A stretch of 7,114 bases of DNA, from contig JBBRHH010000318.1 of NCBI GenBank assembly GCA_038222915.1, positions 1 through 7,114 on the forward strand, given 5' to 3'. The notes under the pieces are model-generated. The model was not told the origin of the DNA. It ran no database searches and saw only the letters and a program-made list of their open reading frames with translations. Positions 1 to 6,818 of this stretch are shown in pieces; the stretch's first letter is position 1, and each line of letters begins with the position of its first letter. The position numbers were made by a program, and so were the translations under genes. This DNA is from JBBRHH01 sp038222915. GTDB lineage: Bacteria; Planctomycetota; Phycisphaerae; Tepidisphaerales; Tepidisphaeraceae.

Positions 1-98
1 CGCGCATCCACGTCGCCCCCCTGCCGCACTCCCCATCCCAGGCGCAGCAACAAACCGACCCCCACAATCACCCAAATCGCAGCCCGTCCGCCGTTCAT
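1..98 (-). CDS. N-terminus of a membrane protein, possibly a family 39-type glycosyltransferase (partial)
   Basis: An open frame starts at the ATG at 98-96 and runs off the left edge after 32 complete codons. It reads MNGGRAAIWVIVGVGLLLR, then LGWGVRQGGDVDAR. A short polar N-terminus is followed by one hydrophobic segment (about residues 6-19) and then an Arg-containing 'LLLRLGWGV' stretch. That order is common at the start of PMT/ArnT-like multi-pass glycosyltransferases, which transfer sugars from polyprenyl-phosphate donors at the membrane. A Shine-Dalgarno-like AGG lies 8 nt before the ATG (109-107). The family is an inference from about 30 residues. Other polytopic membrane proteins begin the same way, so only the membrane location is reasonably supported. 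It is the first intact frame downstream of the decayed TPR locus. Confidence 0.5.
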   Translation of the reverse strand, partial: MNGGRAAIWVIVGVGLLLRLGWGVRQGGDVDA

Positions 99-141
99 GC
101 TTCCAGCCTACGAAATCCCCGACCAATCACAAAGTGGCCCG

Positions 142-273
142 TCACTTCTTGGTCCGCGCCATGAGCAACCCGTTGGCCAGCCAGTTTGATACAAACAGCC
201 CAAACGAAAGCGCACTGAATAATGTATGCCCCGCCGATTCACCGTAAATTCCAGAGCGCTTCTCCACCTCCAT
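142..273 (-). CDS. Possible 43-aa single-pass membrane protein, or tail of a decayed gene
   Basis: This frame begins MEVEKRSGIYGESAG, continues through a hydrophobic stretch (about residues 17-38, LFSALSFGLFVSNWLANGLL) and ends ARTKK at a TGA (144-142). The hydrophobic span with a basic end looks like a real membrane segment with its positive side at the C-terminus. No convincing ribosome binding site precedes the ATG at 273-271, and the frame stays open further upstream to 426. It could therefore be the C-terminal remnant of a larger gene, or an accident of the decayed region to its right. It lies 43 nt upstream of the membrane-protein start at 98, on the same strand. I do not recognise the family. 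Confidence 0.25.
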   Translation of the reverse strand: MEVEKRSGIYGESAGHTLFSALSFGLFVSNWLANGLLMARTKK

Positions 274-317
274 CAGCACCAGTGCCACCGTCGCACGCGC
301 AGCCAACCGACCACACG

Positions 318-706
318 CCCAGCCGCGCAGAGAGTTCCGAATCCGCGGCACTCGCGTGCAACTCAATCGCCTTCTTGTATTGATAGACGGCGTCCACCTT
401 CCCCTCCCGCTGAACGAGCCGTGCATAAAGAACCAGAGCCTTCGCAGGCGGATTGCCCTCTTTGGAAAGCCCCTCCACGATCACGAGCGCATGGGAATAT
501 TGCCCCTGCTGATAAAACGCCCGCGCCAGTCGTCTTCAGCCGCCCATCACTCGGCTCCAGTTACAAGGTCGCCTTCCACTCTGCCTCGGCCGCCGCCCCA
601 TCTGCAAAAGAACGCGGCGTGTCCGCCAGATGCGCCCGCATTGCCATATTCCTGGCGAGCTGGCCAGCACTTCCCGCAACGATCGGATCGCTTCATTTTC
701 AACCAT
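318..706 (-). pseudogene. Decayed TPR protein, like the N-terminal part of a planctomycete TPR-AAA ATPase
   Basis: Three minus-strand frames together read as one TPR-like protein. The first starts at the ATG at 706-704 (MVENEAIRSLREVLASSP). After a frame change near 647-655 the next reads MAMRAHLADTPRSFADG, then AAAEAEWKATL, hits a TAA (563-561) and continues LEPSDGRLK. A second frame change near 531-538 leads into LARAFYQQGQYSHALVIVE, then LYARLVQREGKVDAVYQYK and AIELHASAADSELSARLG. The helix-turn-helix spacing and the A/L/Y/A pattern are TPR-like. The order of segments resembles the TPR module that precedes AAA (SpoVK/Ycf46-like) ATPase domains in planctomycetes; this is recalled, not searched. 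No Walker A or B motif follows, so the ATPase part is missing. Two frameshifts, one stop and the missing C-terminus argue for decay rather than a single sequencing error. Confidence 0.6.
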
Positions 707-790
707 AAGCAATAATATCAAGCCCAACCCCCACAACTGAGAAGCATGATGTCCGCCCGACCTTGGCCTCCCCTTCCAAAAATCCTCCGC

Positions 791-796
791 TACAAT
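791..796 (+). promoter_or_regulatory. Candidate -10 box for the oxidoreductase gene
   Basis: TACAAT matches the sigma-70 -10 consensus at five of six bases and lies 59 nt before the start codon at 856. No good -35 box stands 16-18 nt upstream. The nearest candidate, TTGGCC at 763-768, is 22 nt away, so this is a weak call based on the -10 alone. The segment 707-855 holds no other gene that I can see. Confidence 0.3.
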
Positions 797-855
797 AACC
801 TCGCTTGAGCCGGGTCCATCGCGTGACTCGGCCAATTCATCGCAAAGGATGCGAC

Positions 856-1854
856 ATGACAACCCTGGCCCTCGTCGGCTGTGCCCACATCCACACTCCA
901 GGCTTCATCAAGAAGCTGAAGGACCACGCCGACGTAAAGGTTAAGACCGTCTGGGATCACGATGCGGCACGCGCCAAAAAACGCGCGGAAGAATTAACGG
1001 CGCACGCCACCACCGACGTCGGCACCGTCTGGGCCGATCCGGAAATCACTGCCGTCATCATCTGTTCTGAAACAAACCGCCACCAGCACCTGGTCATCGC
1101 CGCAGCCCGCTCGGGCAAGAATCTCTTCGTCGAAAAGCCACTCGGACTCGGCGCCAACGACGCCTACGCGATGGCCGACACCATCGAAAAATCCGGCGTC
1201 ATTTTCCAGACCGGCTACTTCATGCGCGGCCAGCCCATCAATATCTTTCTTCGCCAGCACGTTCAGCAGGGTACCTTCGGAAAAATCACCCGCGTCCGCG
1301 CCTCCAACTGCCACGCCGGCGCACTCGGCGGCTGGTTCGACGCCGACTGGCGCTGGATGGCCGATCCCGCCATCGCCGGCTGCGGCGCTTTCGGCGATCT
1401 GGGCATCCATTCTCTCGACATCCTCATCTGGCTCTTCGGCCCCATCTCCACCTGCACCGCTATCCTCGACAACGGCACCGCCCGCTACCCGGGCTGCGAC
1501 GAAACCGGAGAGGCCATCTTTAAATTCACCTCCGGCCCCATCGGCGTCCTCGCCGCCGCCTGGGACGACGTAGCCAACCCCGCCAGCCTGATCATCTCTG
1601 GTACCGAAGCCCACGCCGCCGTTCTCAACGGCAAGCTCTACCTTCAGACCAAGAAGCTCGAAGGCGCTGACGGCAAAGAACCCTGGGTTGACCTCCCTGC
1701 ACCGGTCCCCGCAGGCCTGGAAGCCTTCCTCGACGCCGTCACAGGAAAAGCAGATCCGCAACTCGTTAGCGCAAGAGAAGCCGCCTATCGGAACTCCGTC
1801 ATCGCCGCCATGTACGAAGCCGCCCAATGGCAACGCTGGACCACGCCGCAATAG
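856..1854 (+). CDS. Gfo/Idh/MocA family NAD(P)-dependent oxidoreductase
   Basis: The 332-residue product has the usual length and two-domain layout of this family, which oxidises or reduces sugars, inositols and related compounds in the cytoplasm. The N-terminal Rossmann half (about 1-120) begins TTLALVGCAHIHTPGF and contains the hallmark EKP (93-95), whose Lys94 is the conserved catalytic/cofactor residue. The C-terminal alpha/beta half carries GCGAFGDLGIHSLDIL (175-190), matching the family's G-x-x-x-D-x-G-x-H-x-x-D signature with Asp181, His185 and Asp188. The cofactor loop is unusual: VGCAHIHTPG replaces the classic GxGxxG. The start at 856 is chosen because AAGGA (845-849) lies 6 nt upstream; the frame extends 17 codons further to an ATG at 805 that has no such site. 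The substrate cannot be read from the sequence, and no sugar-pathway neighbours are present. Confidence 0.9.
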   Translation: MTTLALVGCAHIHTPGFIKKLKDHADVKVKTVWDHDAARAKKRAEELTAHATTDVGTVWADPEITAVIICSETNRHQHLVIAAARSGKNLFVEKPLGLGANDAYAMADTIEKSGVIFQTGYFMRGQPINIFLRQHVQQGTFGKITRVRASNCHAGALGGWFDADWRWMADPAIAGCGAFGDLGIHSLDILIWLFGPISTCTAILDNGTARYPGCDETGEAIFKFTSGPIGVLAAAWDDVANPASLIISGTEAHAAVLNGKLYLQTKKLEGADGKEPWVDLPAPVPAGLEAFLDAVTGKADPQLVSAREAAYRNSVIAAMYEAAQWQRWTTPQ

Positions 1855-1858
1855 TACG

Positions 1859-1880
1859 TACAGCTGCGACACAAGCTGTA
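1859..1880 (+). terminator. Stem-loop just after the oxidoreductase gene
   Basis: TACAGCT (1859-1865) and AGCTGTA (1874-1880) can form a perfect 7-bp stem with an 8-nt loop. It begins 5 nt after the TAG stop at 1852-1854. There is no run of T after it, so it is not a classic intrinsic terminator. It may be a weak terminator or a 3'-end stabilising hairpin. The remaining 98 nt up to 1978 show nothing else I can name. Confidence 0.3.
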
Positions 1881-1978
1881 GCTCGACTAAGCGTCACGTC
1901 CGCAGCTCACCCACCAACAATCGCCCCCTGCTCGCATCGGCGCACGGGACATTGCGCACACTTGAATGAATCCAACAA

Positions 1979-2674
1979 ATGTTGCCCATCGAACCCGATC
2001 TCCGTGCCTGGCTTTCAATCTGGATCACCGGAGCAGCCCTTGTCGGCACTTTCACCAGTTGCGGCCTTTGCAGCACCTACCGCCAATACGTTCAACGTCG
2101 AAGGCGCGAACACCATCGGTGCCCCGACTGCAACTATGACATGAGCGCAACTCCGCGCCGTTGTCCTGAATGTGGGCCGACGCCGAACTTTTCAGATCGC
2201 CCGGAGCTCTGGTGCGTCCTGCTGAGATCACGGCGCTTCGTCATCTGCGTTGGAGGAACCTGGCTCATTTGGCTTGGTTACAGCGTCCTCCTCGAAGGCG
2301 AGGACCGCAGTCATGCGCTTGTTGTCGCTCTTGTTGTAACGGCAATTGCTTTTCCCAGTGCCATTGGCCGCGCGTACGTTCTGTTCCGCCTTGTGCGATT
2401 TGGCATCGCGATTAATGGCCGACTGACAGGCGATGTCACCCGAGATCAAAGTCACGTTCTGCGCGACGACCGTCAATTCGCCAATAGCACTGGTCACGAC
2501 ATCTTAAGCTTTAGATATAAATACGCGGGCCGCGATTATACCGGCCGCGCGATACCCCATGTTACGCAACTGCTCACGGCTCAAGCGCCGACTCGTCGGA
2601 TCAAGCCAGTGCTCCTCGTCGATCCCAGACGACCAGACCGCTCACTGCTCTGGAAACTTATTCATTCTGGCTGA
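1979..2674 (+). CDS. Membrane protein with a zinc ribbon and a DUF3592-like C-terminus
   Basis: The 231-residue product starts with a hydrophobic helix (about 11-31) and a basic stretch (RRRRE, about 40-44). A zinc ribbon with two CPxC knuckles follows (C48/C51 and C62/C65, CPDC...CPEC). Two more hydrophobic segments lie at about 86-104 and 111-129. The rest (about 135-231) reads RFGIAINGRLTGDV, then SFRYKYAGRDYTGRAI, and ends KPVLLVDPRRPDRSLLW. This order of a conversion motif, an F/Y-x-Y-x-Y-x-G-R-x-Y-x-G-R strand pair and a 'V-x-x-x-P-x-x-P-x-x-S-x-L' ending is DUF3592-like. The 'CPDCNYDMSATPRRCPECG' ribbon is typical of planctomycete membrane proteins. The function is unknown. The ATG at 1979 is the first start after an in-frame TGA (1967-1969), but no Shine-Dalgarno site precedes it; TTG at 1982 is possible. 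Third codon positions look less GC-rich than in the neighbouring genes. Confidence 0.75.
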   Translation: MLPIEPDLRAWLSIWITGAALVGTFTSCGLCSTYRQYVQRRRREHHRCPDCNYDMSATPRRCPECGPTPNFSDRPELWCVLLRSRRFVICVGGTWLIWLGYSVLLEGEDRSHALVVALVVTAIAFPSAIGRAYVLFRLVRFGIAINGRLTGDVTRDQSHVLRDDRQFANSTGHDILSFRYKYAGRDYTGRAIPHVTQLLTAQAPTRRIKPVLLVDPRRPDRSLLWKLIHSG

Positions 2675-2694
2675 CAAGCACATTTTCCAGGTCA

Positions 2695-3999
2695 TTAATA
2701 CTGCGGACCGCCGGGATTGATATCCTTGTTCCAAAGCAAAATCCCACCGGCCATGCTCTTCACATCCTTAAATCCCTGCTGTCGTAAAATCTGCGTAAAC
2801 TGCATCGACCGCCCGCCGCTCTTGCAGTGAACCACGATCTTCTCCTCCTGCTTCCCATTGAGCTCGCCAATCCGCTGTGCAATCTGTTGCAATGGGATCA
2901 GTGCCGCCCCTTCAATGTTCGTGATCGCATATTCATTCGGAAGACGGCAGTCGATAAACGTGAATTTCTCTCCCTTGTCCAACATCGCTTTTACGTCGCG
3001 CGGCGTTGTCTCCCAATCCGGCTTGAACGCATACCCCGGCGGCAACCCGTGATCATCCAATCCCAACGCCGACTTCTTCGCCGTGGCCGGAGCCTTCGCT
3101 TCTGCCACCTCGGCCTTCGTCTCCTCCGCACTCTTGGGATCAAGAATCGACACGCCGCAAAATTGCTCATAGTCGATCGGTTTGGTGATCGTCGGATGCT
3201 CGCCGCACACCGGACAGTTTTTGTCATGCTTGATCTTGAACGTCCGGAACTCCATGTCCAGCGAAGACCAAGTGATCAGCCGCCCAATCGCCGACCGGCC
3301 AATTCCCAGAATCAGCTTCACAACCTCCGTCGCCTGCAGTGAACCAATACTTCCGCAGATCACGCCAAGCACGCCACCCTCCGCACAACTCGGCACCGAG
3401 CCCGGGTCCGGCGGCTCTGGATAGAGGCAGCGATAGCATGGCCCCTTCTCGTTCGTATCCGGATTTTTCAAATGCGGCGCGAAAACTGTCACCATCCCCT
3501 CAAACCGGAAGATCGACCCGTAGACATTCGGCTTGTTCAACAACACACAAGCATCGTTCACGCAATATCGCGTCGGAAAATTGTCGGTTCCATCGACGAT
3601 CACGTCGTAGTCCTTGATCAGGTCCATGATGTTCTCGCTATTGACCAGCACCCGGTGCTCGATGAAATTCAGGCCCGGGTTGAGATCCTGCAACCGCTTT
3701 CGCGCCGCCTCCACCTTCGGCTCCCCAACCGAGTTCACGCCAAACAGCACCTGCCGTTGCAGGTTCGAAGGACTAACCACGTCCACATCCGCCAACCCAA
3801 TCGTCCCCACTCCCGCCGCCGCCAGGTAAAGGCTGATCGGACAACCCAGGCCACCAGCGCCGATTACCAGAACCTTCGCATTCAATAACTTCTTCTGCCC
3901 TTCCACCCCCACCTCGGGCAGAATGAGATGACGCTTGTAACGATTGACCTGATCGTTGGTTAACTGGGTAACGGTACCGCTGTTTTGAGCTTGTGCCAT
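2695..3999 (-). CDS. moeB: MoeB/ThiF-type E1-like adenylyltransferase with a C-terminal rhodanese domain
   Basis: This 434-residue cytoplasmic enzyme should adenylate the C-terminal Gly-Gly of a small ubiquitin-like sulfur carrier (MoaD, ThiS or similar) using ATP and then help load sulfur on it. The ThiF/MoeB domain (about 12-285) opens with NRYKRHLILPEVG. It has the nucleotide loop GAGGLG (47-52), the D71/D73 and SNLQRQ (78-83) segment, DGTDN (136-140), a PSCAEGGVLG loop with candidate acceptor Cys205, and zinc knuckles C188/C191 (CYRC) and C262/C265 (CPVC). A low-complexity linker rich in Ala, Lys and Glu (about 288-312) joins it to a rhodanese domain (about 330-430) with active-site loop CKSGGRS (Cys392). 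That fusion resembles mycobacterial MoeZ and eukaryotic MOCS3/Uba4. GGAAG lies 7 nt before the ATG. The partner carrier and moa genes are not nearby, so molybdopterin synthesis is the default assignment, while thiamine, tRNA or cysteine thiolation remain possible. It converges on the 1979-2674 gene. Confidence 0.93.
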   Translation of the reverse strand: MAQAQNSGTVTQLTNDQVNRYKRHLILPEVGVEGQKKLLNAKVLVIGAGGLGCPISLYLAAAGVGTIGLADVDVVSPSNLQRQVLFGVNSVGEPKVEAARKRLQDLNPGLNFIEHRVLVNSENIMDLIKDYDVIVDGTDNFPTRYCVNDACVLLNKPNVYGSIFRFEGMVTVFAPHLKNPDTNEKGPCYRCLYPEPPDPGSVPSCAEGGVLGVICGSIGSLQATEVVKLILGIGRSAIGRLITWSSLDMEFRTFKIKHDKNCPVCGEHPTITKPIDYEQFCGVSILDPKSAEETKAEVAEAKAPATAKKSALGLDDHGLPPGYAFKPDWETTPRDVKAMLDKGEKFTFIDCRLPNEYAITNIEGAALIPLQQIAQRIGELNGKQEEKIVVHCKSGGRSMQFTQILRQQGFKDVKSMAGGILLWNKDINPGGPQY

Positions 4000-4038
4000 A
4001 ATTCTTCTTCCACGATTCTTCGATACGAACGAGTTTTG

Positions 4039-4067
4039 ACTCTATGAGGCGCAACCCGGGCGGTCAA
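4039..4067 (-). promoter_or_regulatory. Sigma-70-type promoter for the moeB-like gene
   Basis: On the minus strand TTGACC (4067-4062, five of six matches to the -35 consensus) is followed after exactly 17 nt by TAGAGT (4044-4039, four of six matches to the -10 consensus). Transcription would start near 4032, giving a leader of about 30 nt before the ATG at 3999. The spacing and position are right for the moeB-like gene, and this is the best promoter match in the window. No equally good site was found for the divergent gene at 4148. Confidence 0.55.
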
Positions 4068-4147
4068 GGCAATGCAAGACGGCCTCCGATTGAAGCCACT
4101 AACAAAATCACGCCGATTGGTACATACTAGTAGGTGAAGGAGCGGCC

Positions 4148-5218
4148 ATGGCCCCCGAGTTGTTATTTATGATCCTGGGCGCAGCGTTAATGGCGCGTTG
4201 GGTTTCCCTCCACGCGCGAGCCGGAACCCTTCTCCTGCGCCTCCGCGGCGCAACCGCCGCCAGCCTCGGATGCAGCATGCTCCTCTGGGGCCTCGTCGGC
4301 TGTGGCGGCGCGGCCCATAAGCCCGTCGCCCTCAAAAAGCTCAAGACACGCAGCCTTCTCAACGTAAAGGGCCTCAGCGTCTTCCCACTTCAAAGCACGC
4401 AAATAGACCTGACCAAAATTCGCTTTCCCAAGACCCGCGACCAGTTCGTCGAGGCCCTCAGCAACGGCATGCGTCAACTCATCACCGTTCCGAAAGACAA
4501 ATCCTTCGTAAGCGCGACCGGCTCGAAATATCCGAACCTGAACCAGCTCCAGATCGACCTCTCCGACGGGGCGTTCAACGACACAGGCAAGACCCCCAAA
4601 TGGAGCACCGACGGCCGCCTCGATGAAGGCCTGCACACCGACAAGCTCGAGGTCATCGCCCGCCCAATGATCTACCGTGACGCGAAAATCAACGTCGCCA
4701 TGTCCGCCTCAGACGTTCAGATGGACGTACGTCGCGACAAATCCTACAACCCAAGCCTGATGCTGACCGAAGCCAGCGACGGCCATCTCCAATGCGACGT
4801 GGCCAAAGACGATCTGGAAACCCTGATCAAAAGCGCCGCTAACGATTCCGGACACAAATACGCAATCAATGTCGAGAAGGCTAAACTCAAACTCGAATCG
4901 ACCAACGACCGAGCCCTGAGTGCCAACTTGAAGATCACCGCCCGCCAGTTACTCATCACCGCGGTCATCAACATCAGCGGCCAGATCGACATCGACAAGG
5001 ACATGAACGCCCGCATCAGCAATCTCGACTGCCACGGGGACGGCCCGGTCGGCATGTTGGTTTGCGGAATCATCGGCCCCTCCCTGCAGAAGAATAATGG
5101 CCGCATCATTCCGTTAACCGCCTTCCCCTCAGGCAGCATCCGCCTGCACGATCTCCGTGTTCATCTGGACGATGCCCTGCACATCTCGGGAACGTTCGGC
5201 AGCGAGGAAGATCGATAG
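4148..5218 (+). CDS. Predicted lipoprotein or anchored envelope protein, possibly with a DUF2993/TULIP-like C-terminus
   Basis: The 356-residue product is not confidently recognised. Its first 52 residues hold two hydrophobic stretches around an Arg-rich segment, ending LWGLVGC with a lipobox-like L-V-G-C (Cys52). The long leader suggests either an unusual lipoprotein signal or a true start at Met15 (4190), which would give an ordinary n-region. The ATG at 4148 is kept because AAGGAG (4137-4142) lies 5 nt before it. After Cys52 the protein is soluble. Residues about 205-350 have alternating beta-strand character: HLQCDVAKDDLETLIKSA, then ALSANLKITARQLLI, ISGQIDIDKDMNARI, and FPSGSIRLHDLRV with ALHISGTFG at the end. 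That order recalls DUF2993 (LmeA-like) lipid-binding proteins, which end in a 'LP-x-G-h-x-h' plus 'G-h-x-h-x-G' element. This is an inference by eye. It is divergent from the moeB-like gene and converges on the S1 gene. Confidence 0.7.
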   Translation: MAPELLFMILGAALMARWVSLHARAGTLLLRLRGATAASLGCSMLLWGLVGCGGAAHKPVALKKLKTRSLLNVKGLSVFPLQSTQIDLTKIRFPKTRDQFVEALSNGMRQLITVPKDKSFVSATGSKYPNLNQLQIDLSDGAFNDTGKTPKWSTDGRLDEGLHTDKLEVIARPMIYRDAKINVAMSASDVQMDVRRDKSYNPSLMLTEASDGHLQCDVAKDDLETLIKSAANDSGHKYAINVEKAKLKLESTNDRALSANLKITARQLLITAVINISGQIDIDKDMNARISNLDCHGDGPVGMLVCGIIGPSLQKNNGRIIPLTAFPSGSIRLHDLRVHLDDALHISGTFGSEEDR

Positions 5219-5273
5219 ATCGGACCGGGCGACACGAAGTTCGCCACTGCCCAGCCGACTCATTGAACCTTGA

Positions 5274-6758
5274 TCAATAATCCAATCCGCCACGAAGCAC
5301 CGGCCGCTTCTTCTTAGGCGGCGCAGGCGCAGCCGGTGTAGCCTCGGCCGTCGTCGCAGCCGCAACCGGCTCTGTCGCCCGGCGCAAACTCAACCCAATC
5401 CGGCGCTTCTCTTTATCGAACTCCATCACCCGAACCTTCACATCCTGCCCCGGCTTTACCACATCGGACGCCGCCCGAACGCGATTATTCGCCAGCTCCG
5501 AAATGTGAACAAGCCCTTCAATCCCAGCCTCAAGTTCAACAAACGCGCCAAACTCCACAACCCGTGAAACTTTCCCGTCCACGACACTGTTCACCGGGAA
5601 GTTGCTCTCCGCCGCCGACCACGGATCGGGTCCGGCCTGTTTCAAGCTGAAACTCAGCCGATGCTGCAGCGGATCCATCGACAGCACGATCACCTTGATC
5701 GGCTCCCCCTCCTTCAACACGTCCCCAGGATGCCGGATTCGCTGATACGAAATCTCGCTCACCGGCAAAAGCCCCTCAATCCCATCCTCCACCGAAACAA
5801 AAGCGCCAAATCCCTCGATCCGCGCCACCCGCCCGGTCACCGTCGTACCCACCGCATACCGCGTCGATGCCTCCGCCCACGGGTCGGCCATCGCCGCTTT
5901 CAAACTCAGCGAAATCTTCCCCGTCTCCGGATCGATTTTCGTGATCTTTACATCTACAACGTCGTTCTCTTTCACAACTTCATTCGGATGGCGGATCCGC
6001 CGGTGCGACATCTCGCTTACATGCAGCAACCCATCCACGCCGCCCATGTCCACAAATGCGCCGTAATCCATCACCGTCCGCACCACGCCACGCCGCACCT
6101 GATCCACCGCCAGTTCCTTCATCAATGTCAGCCGCGCTTCCTCCTTCTCCCGCTCGAGGATCGCGCGTCGCGAAACGATCAGATTCTTCTTCTCCCGATC
6201 GACCTTGGTCACTTCCACCGTCATCCGCTGGCCGATCAGCGTCGAGATATCTTTCACGAAGTTAACGTCCACCTGCCCCGCCGGCATGAACGCGCGCATA
6301 TTCTTGATCGTCAGTTCCAGCCCGCCCTTGTTCATGGCTTCAACACTGCCTTCAACAATCTGCCCCACCTCCAGCGTTTCCCAGTTCACACTCTGCGACG
6401 TCGCGCCCTTGCGGGTCAGGATCAGCAGACCCTCGTCCTTCTCGTAGCGATCAACATAGAAGTCAAATTCATCCCCAAGCTTCACTTCCTCAAACTGCAG
6501 CAGCGGACAAATCCCCTGCGATTTGCCGCCGACATCCACAAACACGTCATCCCGCCCCACCGAGATCACCTTCCCGCGGCGCGGCACCTTCGACCCCGGC
6601 GCAACCGGAGCCTGAGGCGTCTCCGCCGGCTTCGGCTGATCAAAGCCGTATAAGTGCTCCAGAGATACATCGGCCAGCGCCGCCGACACCTGCTGGTCGA
6701 TCGCGTTGTCCTCTACCGGTCGAAACTTCTCTTTGTACTGATCGTTCTGTTCGGTCAT
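5274..6758 (-). CDS. rpsA: 30S ribosomal protein S1
   Basis: The 494-residue product consists of five S1 (OB-fold) RNA-binding repeats at about 59-117, 131-199, 219-288, 304-374 and 390-460. Repeats 3-5 are canonical, each with a GAFV motif (233-236, 318-321, 404-407), a following G-L-L/V-x-h-S-E element (243-249, 329-335, 415-421) and a K-x-x-x-x-D-P/K strand. Repeat 1 is the most divergent, as usual for the ribosome-binding end of S1. The tail (461-494) is Ala/Pro/Thr-rich and ends PPKKKRPVLRGGLDY. Escherichia coli S1 has six repeats in 557 residues, so this is a shorter form. S1 holds mRNA on the 30S subunit during initiation. The start at 6758 is chosen because AGGTG (6772-6768) lies 9 nt upstream; an in-frame ATG ten codons earlier (6788) has no such site. 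The gene converges on the 4148-5218 gene, with 55 nt between them and no obvious terminator hairpin. Confidence 0.93.
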   Translation of the reverse strand: MTEQNDQYKEKFRPVEDNAIDQQVSAALADVSLEHLYGFDQPKPAETPQAPVAPGSKVPRRGKVISVGRDDVFVDVGGKSQGICPLLQFEEVKLGDEFDFYVDRYEKDEGLLILTRKGATSQSVNWETLEVGQIVEGSVEAMNKGGLELTIKNMRAFMPAGQVDVNFVKDISTLIGQRMTVEVTKVDREKKNLIVSRRAILEREKEEARLTLMKELAVDQVRRGVVRTVMDYGAFVDMGGVDGLLHVSEMSHRRIRHPNEVVKENDVVDVKITKIDPETGKISLSLKAAMADPWAEASTRYAVGTTVTGRVARIEGFGAFVSVEDGIEGLLPVSEISYQRIRHPGDVLKEGEPIKVIVLSMDPLQHRLSFSLKQAGPDPWSAAESNFPVNSVVDGKVSRVVEFGAFVELEAGIEGLVHISELANNRVRAASDVVKPGQDVKVRVMEFDKEKRRIGLSLRRATEPVAAATTAEATPAAPAPPKKKRPVLRGGLDY

Positions 6759-6818
6759 TGCAAAAATCACCTGCGTTAAGGGCCGCATATCGTAACGTTC
6801 AGAATCTCAAAACAAAAG

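Noticed and set aside
226..708. Plus-strand frames of 119 and 160 codons over the decayed TPR region
   Set aside because: Composition is Arg/Pro/Ser-rich with no domain, and the minus strand there carries TPR-like sequence.
994..1872. Long minus-strand open frame antisense to the oxidoreductase gene
   Set aside because: It is a shadow of the plus-strand gene: Gly/Ala/Asp-rich composition with no recognisable motif, while the plus frame has the full family signature.
3472..3888. Plus-strand frames inside the moeB-like gene
   Set aside because: They are antisense to conserved MoeB motifs, Arg/His-rich, and have no ribosome binding site that I could see.
4090..4130. Promoter for the lipoprotein gene (TTGAAG ... 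TACATA)
   Set aside because: The two hexamers are 25 nt apart, too far for a sigma-70 promoter.
5219..5273. Bidirectional terminator between the converging 4148-5218 and S1 genes
   Set aside because: Only short, imperfect complementarity (GCGA/TCGC) and a TTGATCAA palindrome at the S1 stop were found, with no stable stem and no T run.
5661..6653. 330-codon plus-strand frame antisense to the S1 gene
   Set aside because: It is rich in His, Arg, Pro and Leu, as expected when a C-rich coding strand is read in the opposite sense. The minus frame encodes unmistakable S1 repeats.
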